Assembly (NCBI GenBank): GCA_021555075.1 | Contig: JAKGBX010000001.1 | Location: 2,046,001 to 2,110,000, forward strand | DNA length: 64,000 nt | Reading direction: 5' to 3' | Source: Rhodobacteraceae bacterium LMO-JJ12 | GTDB taxonomy: Bacteria; Pseudomonadota; Alphaproteobacteria; Rhodobacterales; Rhodobacteraceae | Part shown: positions 8,509 to 17,516 of the stretch, piece by piece | Numbering within the stretch: position 1 is the first letter of the stretch | How the letters are laid out: the number at the start of each line of letters is the position of its first letter | The notes under the pieces: generated by a model | The model's database searches: none | Seen by the model: the letters and a program-made list of their open reading frames with translations, nothing else | Told to the model about the DNA's origin: nothing | Translations under genes and position numbers: made by a program

Positions 8509-10995
8509 ATGGCATGGCTTTTCCGATGGATGATGCGCTTTGTCGTGCTGTTTCTCGTGCTTGCCGTCGTGACTTTGACGGGTGTCTATTTCTTCGCTTC
8601 GCGCTCGCTACCCGACTATAACAAGGCCTTGCGGGTCGAGGGTGTGGGCGCGCCCGTCGAGATCGTGCGCGATCACGCCAATGTGCCCCATATCTTTGGC
8701 GCCAGCGACAACGATACGATGTTCGGGCTTGGCTATGCCCACGCCCAGGACCGGTTGTGGCAGATGATGATGCTGCGGCGCACGGCGCAGGGGCGGCTTT
8801 CGGAGGTGTTCGGCGCATCCACGCTGGAAATCGACACCTTGATGCGGCGGCTTGATATCTATCGGTTGGCCGGGACTTCGGTTGCGTCGCAAGATCCCGA
8901 GGCGTTGGCAGCGTTGGAGGCTTATGCCGCCGGGGTCAATGCACGGCTGAGCGAGATCAACCGTGACGCGCTGGGGCGTGGTGCGCCGGAGATGTTTGTC
9001 TTCAACGTGCCGGTCGCGCCGTGGCGCCCGGCGGATTCGATTGCCATCGGCAAGCTGATGGCGACCCGGATGATGAGCCAGTTGCAAAAAGAAGTGCTGC
9101 GGGCGCGGCTTTCCCTGGCGATGCGCGATCCGGCGCGGGTGCGCGACCTTCTGCCCGACGCGCCGGGGCCGGGTGTCGGCGCCCTGCCCGAATATGCGAG
9201 CCTGGTGCCCGATGCGAGCGTCGAGCAGGTGTTTGCTGATGCTCAGGCTGGGATGAAACCGCGCCCGGATCATCCGCTTTCGCCCTTCACGGCCCCCGGC
9301 TTTGGCAGCGGGTCGAATGCCTGGGCAGCGGCACCGGAACGGTCGGCCTCGGGCGGCACACTTTTGGCCAGCGATCCGCACATGGGGTTTTCCGCGCCTT
9401 CGATCTGGTATCTGGCGCGGATCGAGCTGACGCGCGGCGGGGTGATTGGCGGCACAATTCCGGGTCTGCCCGCGGTCTTGACCGGGCGCAGCAAATCGCT
9501 TGGTTGGGGGCTGACCGCCTCTTATCTCGACGATCTTGATGTTTATGTCGAAGCGCTGAACCCTGACAATCCGGAAGAATACCGCACGCCCGACGGCTTC
9601 AAGCGCTTTGAAAGCCGCAAGTCCATCATTGAAATCAAGGACCAACCGCCGATCACGCTGACCCTGCGATGGACCGATAACGGCCCTGTCCTGCCAGGCA
9701 GCTATGAGCGGCTGGGCAGTATCACGCCGCCGGGGCATGTTGCCTCGATCGCCTGGACGGCGTTGTCGGATCAGGATCGCTCTTACACCGCTGCCTACAA
9801 TCTGATGCGCGCCGACACGATCGAGAACGCAATTGCCGCTACAGAAAGCTATGTTGCGCCCTCGCAGAACCTGATCGTGGCCGACAGGATCAACGTCGCG
9901 ATGAAGACGATTGGCGCCATGCCGCGCCGTGATGCAGGACACGAAAGCGAAGGGCGCATGCCAACGCGTGGCTGGATTGCCGAGAACCGCTGGCAGGGAA
10001 TCTCGGCCTATGCCGCCCTGCCCGAGTTCATCGCCCCGCCAGGTGGAATCGTCGGCAATACCAACAACAAGACCGTAAGCCGCCCGTTCCCGGCGCATGT
10101 CTCGCATGATTGGGGCGACACACAGCGCGTGCAACGCTGGAACGAACTGATGCAAAGGCGCCGGGTGCATAACCGCGACAGTTTCATCGAGGCGCAGCTT
10201 GATATCGTGAGCCATTCCGCGCGGGTGCTTCTGGCGTTGGTGGGCAAGGATCTGTGGTTTACCGGTGAAGCCGCGCCCGAAGGCACGCCCGAGCGGTTGC
10301 GTCAGCGTGCGCTTGAATTGCTGGTCAACTGGAATGGCGAAATGTACGAGCATCTGCCTGAACCGCTGATTTATGCGGCCTGGATGCGCGCCCTGCAAGC
10401 GCGGCTGATCCGCGACGAGTTGGGACCGCTGGCGGATGAGTTGAACTATCTTGAACCCTTGTTCATCGAACGGGTTTTCCGCAATATCGACGGTGCGGGA
10501 GTGTGGTGTGATGTAGCGCAATCCTCGAACGTGGAAACCTGCAGCGAAATCGCGATGGCTGCGCTGGATGATGCGTTGTTGTGGATCGACGAGACCTATG
10601 GCACCGCGCTGGAAAGCCTGCAATGGGGCGATGCGCATCAGGCCACGCATGACCATGGCGTTTTGGGCGAGGTGCCGATGCTGCGCTATTTCGTCAATAT
10701 CCACCAATCCACCAGTGGCGGTGATTTCACGCTGAACCGGGGGGGTACATTGGGCAGCGGGCCAACCCCGTTTCGCAACGTGCATGGCGCGGGCTATCGC
10801 GGGGTTTACGATTTCGCCGATCCGGACAGTTCGGTTTTTGTTATCTCGACCGGCCAATCAGGGCATTTCCTGTCGCGCCATTATGACGATATGGCAACGC
10901 TGTGGCGGCGTGGCGAATATGTGCCGATGTCGTTGGATGTCGGGCTGGCGCGTGCTGCGGCGGTGGGCATCACCCGGCTGTTGCCAAGAGAGTGA
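8509..10995 (+). CDS. Penicillin acylase family protein (Ntn hydrolase)
   Basis: This is an 828-residue member of the penicillin amidase (S45) family, which also contains acyl-homoserine-lactone acylases and cephalosporin acylases. Residues 7-30 form one strong hydrophobic segment (signal peptide or membrane anchor), so it should act in the periplasm. The alpha-subunit motif GYAHAQDRLWQMM is at about 75-87. The predicted autocatalytic cleavage site and nucleophile is Ser269 in GSGSNAW, at the start of the beta subunit. SDPHMGFSAPSIWY and VGNTNNKT are further family landmarks. Substrate could be N-acyl amino acids, AHLs or beta-lactam-like amides; sequence alone cannot decide. GAGGA lies ten bases before ATG 8509. 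Confidence 0.93.
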   Translation: MAWLFRWMMRFVVLFLVLAVVTLTGVYFFASRSLPDYNKALRVEGVGAPVEIVRDHANVPHIFGASDNDTMFGLGYAHAQDRLWQMMMLRRTAQGRLSEVFGASTLEIDTLMRRLDIYRLAGTSVASQDPEALAALEAYAAGVNARLSEINRDALGRGAPEMFVFNVPVAPWRPADSIAIGKLMATRMMSQLQKEVLRARLSLAMRDPARVRDLLPDAPGPGVGALPEYASLVPDASVEQVFADAQAGMKPRPDHPLSPFTAPGFGSGSNAWAAAPERSASGGTLLASDPHMGFSAPSIWYLARIELTRGGVIGGTIPGLPAVLTGRSKSLGWGLTASYLDDLDVYVEALNPDNPEEYRTPDGFKRFESRKSIIEIKDQPPITLTLRWTDNGPVLPGSYERLGSITPPGHVASIAWTALSDQDRSYTAAYNLMRADTIENAIAATESYVAPSQNLIVADRINVAMKTIGAMPRRDAGHESEGRMPTRGWIAENRWQGISAYAALPEFIAPPGGIVGNTNNKTVSRPFPAHVSHDWGDTQRVQRWNELMQRRRVHNRDSFIEAQLDIVSHSARVLLALVGKDLWFTGEAAPEGTPERLRQRALELLVNWNGEMYEHLPEPLIYAAWMRALQARLIRDELGPLADELNYLEPLFIERVFRNIDGAGVWCDVAQSSNVETCSEIAMAALDDALLWIDETYGTALESLQWGDAHQATHDHGVLGEVPMLRYFVNIHQSTSGGDFTLNRGGTLGSGPTPFRNVHGAGYRGVYDFADPDSSVFVISTGQSGHFLSRHYDDMATLWRRGEYVPMSLDVGLARAAAVGITRLLPRE

Positions 10996-11073
10996 TACGC
11001 GCCGACGTAGCTGCCCACGCAAGCGGCCTGGAGTCGGGTTGATTTTTCGCAGAAGAGCCGTTGATCGCCGTGC

Positions 11074-12375
11074 TTATAACTGGCGAAAGCGCTGTTCCTG
11101 ACGGTCGCTCCAGCGCAATTGCAGGCGGAAGCCTTTTTCTGTCTGTTCTTCGCTTTCCACCACGCCCTGTTCGTGCAGCCAGGCGCGTTTTCGACCTTCG
11201 GAAAACGAAAGATCAAGCGTTGTCTCATGGCGCACGTCGGCCAGCAGGGATGAAACCGCGGCCAGAAACTCAGGCATGCCCTGTCCGGTAGTGGCCGACA
11301 GCGCAACAATGCCGTCATCGCGGGCTGCAGCGTTCAGCCTGGCTTCGCGCGTCGCGTCGTCCAGCAGGTCGATCTTGTTCCAGACATCAAGCTGGGGCGT
11401 TTGCTCATCAACACCGAGAGACGCGAGGATGGCGCGCACGTCGACCGCCTGTTCATCGCTTTCGGGATGGGCGATGTCGCGCACATGCACCACCAGATCG
11501 GCGGCCAGCACTTCTTCCAGAGTGGCGCGGAAGGCAGCGACCAGCTCGGTCGGCAGATCGGAAATGAAACCCACCGTATCCGACAGGATCACCTCGGGGC
11601 CACCATCGGGCAGCGCGATGCGTCGCATGGTGGGATCGAGCGTGGCAAAAAGCATGTCCTCGGCCATCACTTCGGCCCCGGTCAACCGGTTGAATAGAGT
11701 GGATTTTCCGGCATTGGTATAGCCCACCAGGGCAACGATCGGATAAGGCACTTTGGCGCGCGCCTTGCGGTGCAATTCGCGGGTCTTGGCCACCTTGGCA
11801 AGCTGACGGCGCAGGCGGACGAGCTGATCGTCGATGGCGCGCCGGTCGGCCTCGATCTGGGTCTCGCCGGGGCCGCCGACGAAACCAAGCCCGCCGCGTT
11901 GACGCTCAAGGTGGGTCCAGGCGCGCACAAGGCGGGTACGTTGATAGCTGAGCGCGGCCATTTCGACCTGGAGCACACCTTCGCTGGTGCGCGCGCGGTC
12001 CGAGAAGATTTCGAGAATCAGCCCGGTGCGATCGAGCAGTTTCACCCCCCAGGCCTTTTCAAGATTACGCTGCTGCACAGGCGAGACCGGGCCGTCGATC
12101 AGCACCAGATCGACCTCGCCCGACTGCATGCGTAGTTTCAGCTCTTCGATCTTGCCGGTGCCAAAGAGCAGCCCGGGATGCGGGCGGGGCAAGCGTACGA
12201 CCTCGGAACCGACCACCACGAGCCCGGGCAGTGCATCTGCGAGCGCGACCGCCTCGTCAAGCGCGCGGGCGGGATCGCGATCGCGTCTGGTATTGCGGAT
12301 ATCGGGGTGGAGAACCCAGGCGCGCGTATCACGTTGTTGCGTGTCGTGCGGCTCTCCGGTCGGGGTGTCACCCAT
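11074..12375 (-). CDS. hflX: GTPase HflX
   Basis: This is a 433-residue HflX, a ribosome-associated GTPase that splits stalled or idle 70S ribosomes under stress. The N-terminal HflX domain carries LPGLVVVGSEV and PHPGLLFGTGKIEEL. The linker includes the family motif ERQRGGLGFVGGPGETQIE (about 158-176). The G domain shows G1 GYTNAGKST, G3 DTVGFI and G4 NKID. A C-terminal domain after residue ~370 reads through to the stop. It follows hfq on the same strand, as in many proteobacteria, with a 122-base gap. Confidence 0.96.
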   Translation of the reverse strand: MGDTPTGEPHDTQQRDTRAWVLHPDIRNTRRDRDPARALDEAVALADALPGLVVVGSEVVRLPRPHPGLLFGTGKIEELKLRMQSGEVDLVLIDGPVSPVQQRNLEKAWGVKLLDRTGLILEIFSDRARTSEGVLQVEMAALSYQRTRLVRAWTHLERQRGGLGFVGGPGETQIEADRRAIDDQLVRLRRQLAKVAKTRELHRKARAKVPYPIVALVGYTNAGKSTLFNRLTGAEVMAEDMLFATLDPTMRRIALPDGGPEVILSDTVGFISDLPTELVAAFRATLEEVLAADLVVHVRDIAHPESDEQAVDVRAILASLGVDEQTPQLDVWNKIDLLDDATREARLNAAARDDGIVALSATTGQGMPEFLAAVSSLLADVRHETTLDLSFSEGRKRAWLHEQGVVESEEQTEKGFRLQLRWSDRQEQRFRQL

Positions 12376-12497
12376 CAGTGATCCAATTAAATGTTTCGCA
12401 CAGAACCTGTATCACGGGCGGTGTGCAACGTGCCCGCGAAATTCGTCCGTCGCATAGCGCATCGCCCGGCCCTGTCACCGGTCCGAGGCAGAGCGCG

Positions 12498-12737
12498 CTA
12501 GTTCGCGTCTTCACCATCATAGAGGTTGATCGGTTGCGACGGCATGATGGTGGAAATCGCATGTTTGTAAACCAACTGGGATTGCCCATCACGGCGCAGC
12601 AGCACGCAGAAATTGTCAAACCACGTGATCACACCCTGCAATTTGACCCCGTTGATCAGGAAGATTGTCACCGGAACCTTGGTCTTCCGCACATGATTGA
12701 GAAACGCGTCTTGCAGATTTTGTCGGTCGGAAGCCAT
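12498..12737 (-). CDS. hfq: RNA chaperone Hfq
   Basis: This is a 79-residue Hfq, the hexameric Sm-like protein that pairs small RNAs with mRNAs and affects mRNA decay and translation. The Sm1 motif runs through [27 protein letters not shown], and the Sm2 signature is YKHAISTI near residues 57-64. The short acidic tail ([11 protein letters not shown]) matches the compact alphaproteobacterial form rather than the long enterobacterial tail. It lies between trkH and hflX, all on the minus strand. Confidence 0.97.
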   Translation of the reverse strand: MASDRQNLQDAFLNHVRKTKVPVTIFLINGVKLQGVITWFDNFCVLLRRDGQSQLVYKHAISTIMPSQPINLYDGEDAN

Positions 12738-12890
12738 CAGATTTTCAGCCCTTGTTCTTTATCATTTTTCTTGCGCGGCGCCGCGGACCGGAGCCTGTCC
12801 CGTGAGGCCGAGTATGTCGTGGGGCCGTGCGGGCGTCCAGAGCAAAATTTCAGGCCCGCGTGACGCTGTCTGGTGAGGTTTTGCATAGGG

Positions 12891-13008
12891 TTAAAGCGTT
12901 TCTATTTGAACCTGAGGCTGGGTTACGTGGAAACGCCGCGCAACCGATCAACGTCGTGGCCGTCTCAAAGCATACCCGTGAGTCCGGTTTGTCTCGAAAC
13001 ACTCTAAT
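12891..13008. repeat. Palindromic intergenic element (imperfect terminal inverted repeats)
   Basis: TTAAAGCGTTTC (12891-12902) and GAAACACTCTAA (12996-13007) are inverted to each other with ten of twelve matches, enclosing about 93 bases with no convincing reading frame. Similar AAAGCGTTTC-ended elements are common between genes in alphaproteobacteria, as I recall. The right end carries the trkH stop codon. Only one copy was noticed in this window, so repeat status is inferred. Confidence 0.4.
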
Positions 13009-14521
13009 CGCGCCAGAAAGCGAGATTGGCAATGGCGATGATGGCCAGCATTTCAAGCCGACCAAGCACCATTGCCGCGCTCAGGATCAGCTTGCCTCCC
13101 GTGCTCATCTCAACCAGAGAAACCGGCGCCTCGGCGGCGCTGGTGATCAGCGGGCCGGTGGTTGAAAGTGCTGCGACCGAGAGGATCACCGCGTTTTCGA
13201 AATCGGTGCCGGTCGCGGTAAGCCCGGCGATGATCAGCGCCAGCGTCATCGCGAACAGCATGAAGAAGACCCAAGCCACAAAGGCACCATTGCGCCGGAT
13301 CCGACGCCCCTGCCCGCCCGAGCGCCCGACCGAGTTGGGATGCACCAGGCGTTCCATCTCGCGCAGGCCGTTGAGATAGAGCGCATAGACGCGCAAGAGC
13401 TTGACCCCGCCCGCCGTGGTGGCCACGCCGCCGCCGATCAATGACAGACCCAGAAGGATCATGCCTGAAGCGCCCAACCCCGACCAATTGCGCGCATCAC
13501 TCCATCCAGCGCTTTCGAAACCCGTGGTGGTAAGAAAGCTCAGGACGGTGAAGGTACTTCCCCAGAGAGCGCGGCCTGCAGCGACGATATTTTCGAGTTC
13601 GTCAACCTCGAAGGCCGCCAGCCAATGGCGCAGAAAAAGGATCAGCGGCACGCCGGCGATCAAGAGAAGGCCGATGCGAAACTCGGGATCGTGATGCAGG
13701 CCGGGACGCGCCGAAGTGAGCGTATCGGAGGAGAAGGTGAGCCGCGACAACGCGAAGAACAGAAACAGGAAAATCAGAAATTCCCCGAGCATGCCGGAAT
13801 TGGCACCCGCAACGCCTCCGACCGCGGAAATCCCGCTCGTGGCCAGTGTCGACATCGCGTGGATCAGCGCCACAAGGGGGCGATCACCTGCAATCACCAG
13901 ACAGAACCATAGCACTGCAGTGAGCCCGATATAGATCGGTGCCAGCAGTTGCAGCGAGCGTTGCAGGCGGCGGGTGGCATCGGACATGTCATAGCGGTCA
14001 AGCGGGGTGTCGCCCTGCCCCGGTTCGGCCGAGGCGGTGACCTCGAACCCGCCGAGATTGAGCGGTGCAAGGATCGCCGCCGCCGCGACCCACATCAACA
14101 ACCCGCCAATCCAGCCGACCTGAGCGCGCCACATATGCATGGTGTCTGACAGGCGTTCAGTCGGAAACAGCGTGGCACCTGTGGTCGTGAAGGACGAAAC
14201 CATTTCGACATAGGCATTGAGAAACGAGGTGGTCTGGAGCGCATCATGAAACGGCACAGCGAAAAACAGCGGCAGTACCGTGAAGGAGGCCAGAAGTGCC
14301 GCCAGATCGGTGAGCCCGCCGCGCAGTTTGCGCGGGCGGCTTGAAAGGGTGATCTGTATCATGACCACCGCAACAAGCCCCAGCAGGCCAGAATAAAAGA
14401 ATGCCCGCGCCTCGGCAAAACGCTGATGGACGAGACCATGCAACGCCGGGAACATCATGAACAGCGCCATGAATCCGGCCAACGCGAGAATCAGTGGGAT
14501 ATGCCGTGCGGTCGGGGTCAT
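13004..14521 (-). CDS. trkH: TrkH family potassium uptake protein
   Basis: This is a 505-residue integral membrane subunit of the Trk potassium transporter, with about ten TM helices and four pore-loop repeats. Filter-like segments include SSFTTTGATLFP (near 130), STLATSGISAVGG (near 225), SFLTTTGFESAG (near 335) and AALSTTGPLI (near 440). Each has the conserved glycine of the K+ filter. It works with the cytoplasmic TrkA subunit encoded 58 bases upstream. Its stop codon overlaps the end of a palindromic intergenic element. Confidence 0.95.
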   Translation of the reverse strand: MTPTARHIPLILALAGFMALFMMFPALHGLVHQRFAEARAFFYSGLLGLVAVVMIQITLSSRPRKLRGGLTDLAALLASFTVLPLFFAVPFHDALQTTSFLNAYVEMVSSFTTTGATLFPTERLSDTMHMWRAQVGWIGGLLMWVAAAAILAPLNLGGFEVTASAEPGQGDTPLDRYDMSDATRRLQRSLQLLAPIYIGLTAVLWFCLVIAGDRPLVALIHAMSTLATSGISAVGGVAGANSGMLGEFLIFLFLFFALSRLTFSSDTLTSARPGLHHDPEFRIGLLLIAGVPLILFLRHWLAAFEVDELENIVAAGRALWGSTFTVLSFLTTTGFESAGWSDARNWSGLGASGMILLGLSLIGGGVATTAGGVKLLRVYALYLNGLREMERLVHPNSVGRSGGQGRRIRRNGAFVAWVFFMLFAMTLALIIAGLTATGTDFENAVILSVAALSTTGPLITSAAEAPVSLVEMSTGGKLILSAAMVLGRLEMLAIIAIANLAFWRD

Positions 14522-14579
14522 CTGCGTGACCGGTCCAGGCAGGGATCGGGATGTTGGTAGGGCAGCATCTGCACGGCGC

Positions 14580-15956
14580 CTAGAAGAAGTCGATCGAGAC
14601 CTGCAACAGCCTCTCGACCTCGGGCACGTCGGCGGCCATTGCGAAAAGCACGATCACATCGCCCTCTTCAATCCGCAATGCACCGGTCGGTTTGAGCACC
14701 TTGTCCTTTTTCTGAACAGCACCGACGAGCACCCCTTCAGGGAAGTCGATATCGCGGATCTGCTGACCTGTCACCGGCGAGGTCGATAGCACTTCGGCCT
14801 CGATCATCTCGGCTTCGGCATCGCCGATGGAATAGACGCCGCGCACCCGTCCGTGACGGATGTGGCGCAAAATCGAGCTGACCGTGGTGGCGCGCGGATT
14901 GATATAGGCGTCAATCCCCATCGGGGCCATCAGCGGCACGAAGGTGGGATCGTTGACCAGCGTAATCGCCATCGGACAGCCGATCTGCTTGGCGCGCACG
15001 GCGGCCAGCAAATTGGTCTTGTCATCGTCGGTGACACAGAGCACGGCATCGGCGCGATCAATCGCCGCTTCCGCCAGAATCGACGCATCGAGCCCGTCAC
15101 CATTGAGCACGATGGTGCGCTCCAATGCGTCCGCCGCATGTTCGGCAACGGCGCGGCTGCGCTCGATCACTTTGGCGCGAATGCGGGTCTCGCTATCCTC
15201 AAGCGCCTTGGCCACGGCGAGACCAACATTGCCGCCCCCGATAATCACCACGCGTTCCTGTTTGCGGCTCTTCTTGCCGAACACTTCGAGTGTGCGCGGC
15301 ACGTCTTCGGTCGCAACACAAAGATAACATTCATCACCTGCCAGGATCTGATCCCCCGCGTCAGGCGCGAAAAGCCGCCCCTTGCGGCGCAACCCGACCA
15401 CGATCACCTTCAGCGTCGAGAAAAGATCGGTGAGCTGGCGCAGCGGCGTGTTGAGCACCGGGCAATCCTCGCCGATGGTGATGCCCATCAGCTGAACCTT
15501 GCCTTCGAGGAAGGATTCAGTGTCGAACGCGGCGGGCGATTTCAGGCGGCGCAGTGCGGCCTCGGCCACTTCGCGTTCCGGGCTGATCACCACGTCGATC
15601 GGCATATGATCGCGCCGGTAGAGATCGGAATAGATCGCCGTCAGGTAGCTTTGAGAGCGCAGACGTGCGATTTTGCGCTGGATCGAAAAAGCCGAATGCG
15701 CCACCTGACAGGTGACCATGTTGACCTCGTCGGAATGGGTGGCGGCGATGATCATGTCGGCATCGCGCGCCCCGGCACGTTCAAGAACGTCGGGATAAGA
15801 CGCAAAACCTGCGATTCCCTGCACATCCAGCGTATCAGTGGCCCGGCGCACGAGATCGACGTTATTGTCGACGACAGTGACGTCGTTGCGTTCGCCCGAG
15901 AGATGTCGTGCGATCTGCCAACCGACCTGACCCGCGCCGCAAATGATGACCTTCAT
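14580..15956 (-). CDS. trkA: Trk system potassium transporter TrkA
   Basis: This is a 458-residue peripheral regulatory subunit of Trk K+ uptake, built as a duplicated RCK module (TrkA-N, TrkA-C, TrkA-N, TrkA-C). The first Rossmann motif is ICGAGQVGWQIARHL at residues 4-18. The second is IIGGGNVGLAVAKAL near 233-247. It binds NAD(H) and nucleotides and gates TrkH. It is the first gene of the minus-strand trkA-trkH-hfq-hflX series. Upstream, the divergent lipoprotein gene starts 129 bases away. Confidence 0.96.
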   Translation of the reverse strand: MKVIICGAGQVGWQIARHLSGERNDVTVVDNNVDLVRRATDTLDVQGIAGFASYPDVLERAGARDADMIIAATHSDEVNMVTCQVAHSAFSIQRKIARLRSQSYLTAIYSDLYRRDHMPIDVVISPEREVAEAALRRLKSPAAFDTESFLEGKVQLMGITIGEDCPVLNTPLRQLTDLFSTLKVIVVGLRRKGRLFAPDAGDQILAGDECYLCVATEDVPRTLEVFGKKSRKQERVVIIGGGNVGLAVAKALEDSETRIRAKVIERSRAVAEHAADALERTIVLNGDGLDASILAEAAIDRADAVLCVTDDDKTNLLAAVRAKQIGCPMAITLVNDPTFVPLMAPMGIDAYINPRATTVSSILRHIRHGRVRGVYSIGDAEAEMIEAEVLSTSPVTGQQIRDIDFPEGVLVGAVQKKDKVLKPTGALRIEEGDVIVLFAMAADVPEVERLLQVSIDFF

Positions 15957-16084
15957 GGCCGCAAGACCCCTTCATATCAAGTGATTTGCATGGCAGATGG
16001 GCGCGCGCGGGTCAATTGCTTTGTCAGCAGGCAACCGGCAGCTTAAGATAGCGCATCACACCCCGCCAGAAGGAAAGAAAAACC

Positions 16085-16546
16085 ATGAAGTTTCGCGCGT
16101 TCCTTGCTCTTGCCCTGCTGGGCGCCTGTGGCCCAATGGGGGTGTATTACAAAGCCGGAGTGCCCGTAGCGGCGGCGGATCGTGCGCTTCTGGACTGTCG
16201 GGTAACAGCGGCGAACAAGGTGCCTGTGAACCAGGTGACGCGCGTGATCCCCGGGCCGCGCGTTCCGCCAAAGCGGGTTTGCGACGGCGATGGCAATTGC
16301 ACCATCATCCCCGGACGTCACCTGCCGCCCCGGATCATCACCGAAGATGCCAACGAGGGATTGCGCAAGCAGGTCGTGACGCAATGCATGAATGACAAGG
16401 GCTATCAATACGTGCGCATCCCGAATTGCTCGGCGGGGATTTCGCAAGCCGTGACACCCCAACAAACAACGACCTATCCGCAGCTTTCGGCAAAATCCTG
16501 CGTGGTGCGCAAGAGCGGCGTCTGGCAGATCGTGACGCCGGGCTGA
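16085..16546 (+). CDS. Small putative lipoprotein
   Basis: This is a 153-residue protein of unknown function. Its N-terminus is a lipoprotein signal peptide with lipobox LGAC, predicting lipidation at Cys15. The mature part is rich in Val, Pro and Cys and contains about six further cysteines, for example in LDCRV, VCDGDGNCTII and IPNCSAG, which could form periplasmic disulfides. I do not recognise a named domain. AGAAGGAAAG a few bases before ATG 16085 is a good ribosome binding site. It ends eight bases before the convergent phosphotransferase stop. Confidence 0.85.
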   Translation: MKFRAFLALALLGACGPMGVYYKAGVPVAAADRALLDCRVTAANKVPVNQVTRVIPGPRVPPKRVCDGDGNCTIIPGRHLPPRIITEDANEGLRKQVVTQCMNDKGYQYVRIPNCSAGISQAVTPQQTTTYPQLSAKSCVVRKSGVWQIVTPG

Positions 16547-16554
16547 AAGCCGCT

Positions 16555-17505
16555 CTAGGGCGCGCCAATATAGCTTTCGATGGCGGCGGCCGCGCGGGCG
16601 TGGTGTTTGGGCGTATCAATGCTTTCGCAAAACCGAAACAACAGCTGATCGCCGACAAAGACCGCCAGCAATTGGTGACGCTCTTGCGCAGGCAACAGCC
16701 CGCCGCCGAGAAAGGCATTAAGATCAGCGGTGTTCAATCCGAATTCGCGCGGCCCCTCGGGGGCGTCGGCCTGCAATTGTTGCCAAGTCAGGAAGCGCGC
16801 GACCATGCGGGCCACGGGCAGCCGCGCCGGACCTTGAATATCGACGCCGTAAAGGGTGGAGCCGTCATAAACCAGATTGAGATCGACGAAATCGCCGTGA
16901 CCCGGCGAGCGGGACAGGCGTGTGCCACGAGCGGCCAGTGCGTGTTCGACAATCGATTCGATCAGGGCGGCGGCCAGAGATCGATCGGCGGCAGAAAGAT
17001 GCGAAATGTCTGTGGCCTCGGCGCGCCGCACCCAATGTTTGGCACCAAATCCAGCAGTTTCAAGGCGCGGGGCGGTATATGCCGCAAGCCAATCAGCGGC
17101 CATGCGCAGCAGCCGAATACGCTCGGGCGGCGTCGCCTCTGCCAGGCAATCGCGCAGGCGCCTGCCCGGCACGTCGCTGAGCAGGATGATACCCGCATCG
17201 GGCAAGGCCAAGAGGCAGCGATTGACCGCAAAGCGCGCATCAGTGAGATGGGCGACAGCATAGGCCAGTTCGGCCTGCATGCGCGTGACCGTATCGCCAG
17301 AATCGGCCGCGAGAAACCGTTTGACGACCACGGCGCGCCCCCGCCAAAGGGCGCGAAACACCACCGCGTCGGGCTTGACTGCAAGCGCCTCGGCCAGTTC
17401 GATTCCGGCCAGCGCCGCGACTTGCTGCATATCGGCGCTCAGCGCCTCCGCCGCGCGGCGGGTCCGGTCGAGCTGCGCAAGGCGTTTTTCAAGGGCGGAG
17501 CCCAT
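16555..17505 (-). CDS. Putative phosphotransferase (APH/choline kinase fold)
   Basis: This is a 316-residue protein with an aminoglycoside-phosphotransferase-like kinase fold. The candidate ATP-binding lysine is in VVVKRF near residues 59-64. The catalytic loop reads GHGDFVDLNLVYDG, equivalent to HxDxxxxN, although the family histidine-glycine-aspartate triad is slightly altered. The metal-binding aspartate is in YGVDIQGPA (about 218-226). The substrate is unknown. It begins 11 bases after ntrX on the same strand, so it is probably the last gene of the ntr cluster transcript. A role in nitrogen control is not shown by the sequence. Confidence 0.75.
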   Translation of the reverse strand: MGSALEKRLAQLDRTRRAAEALSADMQQVAALAGIELAEALAVKPDAVVFRALWRGRAVVVKRFLAADSGDTVTRMQAELAYAVAHLTDARFAVNRCLLALPDAGIILLSDVPGRRLRDCLAEATPPERIRLLRMAADWLAAYTAPRLETAGFGAKHWVRRAEATDISHLSAADRSLAAALIESIVEHALAARGTRLSRSPGHGDFVDLNLVYDGSTLYGVDIQGPARLPVARMVARFLTWQQLQADAPEGPREFGLNTADLNAFLGGGLLPAQERHQLLAVFVGDQLLFRFCESIDTPKHHARAAAAIESYIGAP

Positions 17506-17516
17506 CGCAGCGAGGC

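Noticed and set aside
8608-10857. 749-codon open frame on the minus strand
   Set aside because: It lies entirely opposite the penicillin-acylase gene. It is low-complexity (Arg, Gln, His rich) with no recognisable domain, as expected for a shadow frame in GC-rich DNA.
14853-16046. 397-codon plus-strand open frame opposite trkA
   Set aside because: It is complementary to the well-supported trkA. Its composition is typical of an antisense shadow.
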